Assembly: GCA_013287605.1 (NCBI GenBank) | Contig: JABDDM010000019.1 | Coordinates: forward strand, 1 to 35,995 | Direction of reading: 5' to 3' | DNA length: 35,995 bases | DNA from: Ignavibacteria bacterium | GTDB lineage: Bacteria; Bacteroidota; Ignavibacteria; Palsa-1295 | Part shown: positions 35,959 to 35,995 of the stretch, piece after piece | How the letters are laid out: every line of letters begins with the position of its first letter | Numbering within the stretch: position 1 is the first letter of the stretch | Translations under genes and position numbers: made by a program | The notes under the pieces: generated by a model | The model's database searches: none | What the model was told of the DNA's origin: nothing | The model's input: the letters and a program-made list of their open reading frames with translations, nothing else

Positions 35959-35995
35959 GAAACCAGGTGAAGCTGTAACGAAAAGAGCTCATGCG

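Noticed and set aside
1-35995. Defence system, retron, diversity-generating retroelement, prophage, or secondary-metabolite cluster
   Set aside because: No reverse transcriptase, nuclease/helicase, phage structural, or synthase modules recognised among the ORFs; hutH and fni/polyprenyl synthase fit ordinary metabolism.

Overview
The window is 36 kb of chromosomal DNA, probably from the Bacteroidota/Chlorobiota superphylum. I infer the lineage from type IX secretion (T9SS) sorting domains and a Bacteroidota-style YbeY; it was not tested by phylogeny. It contains three kinds of region. (1) Housekeeping genes: a 5'-nucleotidase-like metallophosphatase (partial), an SDR oxidoreductase, hutH, ybeY, a Smg/DUF494 protein, topA, a XerC/D recombinase, hpf, hprK, fni (type 2 IPP isomerase), a polyprenyl synthase, ptsH (HPr), ptsI, a DUF2127 protein, a ZapE-like ATPase and an Xre-type HTH protein. 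(2) Two runs (about 2.1-10.0 kb and 16.7-25.8 kb) of secreted Ycf48/BNR-like beta-propeller proteins with C-terminal T9SS sorting domains, plus a 1019-aa orphan secreted protein and a convergent lipoprotein. A 49-codon ORF missed by the ORF track looks like a remnant of another T9SS substrate, keeping a signal-like start and the CTD end. (3) Repeat-rich intergenic DNA: three copies of a hairpin with an invariant 9-nt loop and compensating stem changes, one of which supplies the hutH stop codon; a duplicated composite block of about 350 bp carrying REPIN-like inverted doublets; and heptanucleotide tandem arrays of several unit sequences that appear to share a 'GGGSAAG' cap. I saw no CRISPR array, rRNA, tRNA, transposase, integron or recognisable defence system. 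The repeat families and the T9SS array are the best candidates for under-described biology.
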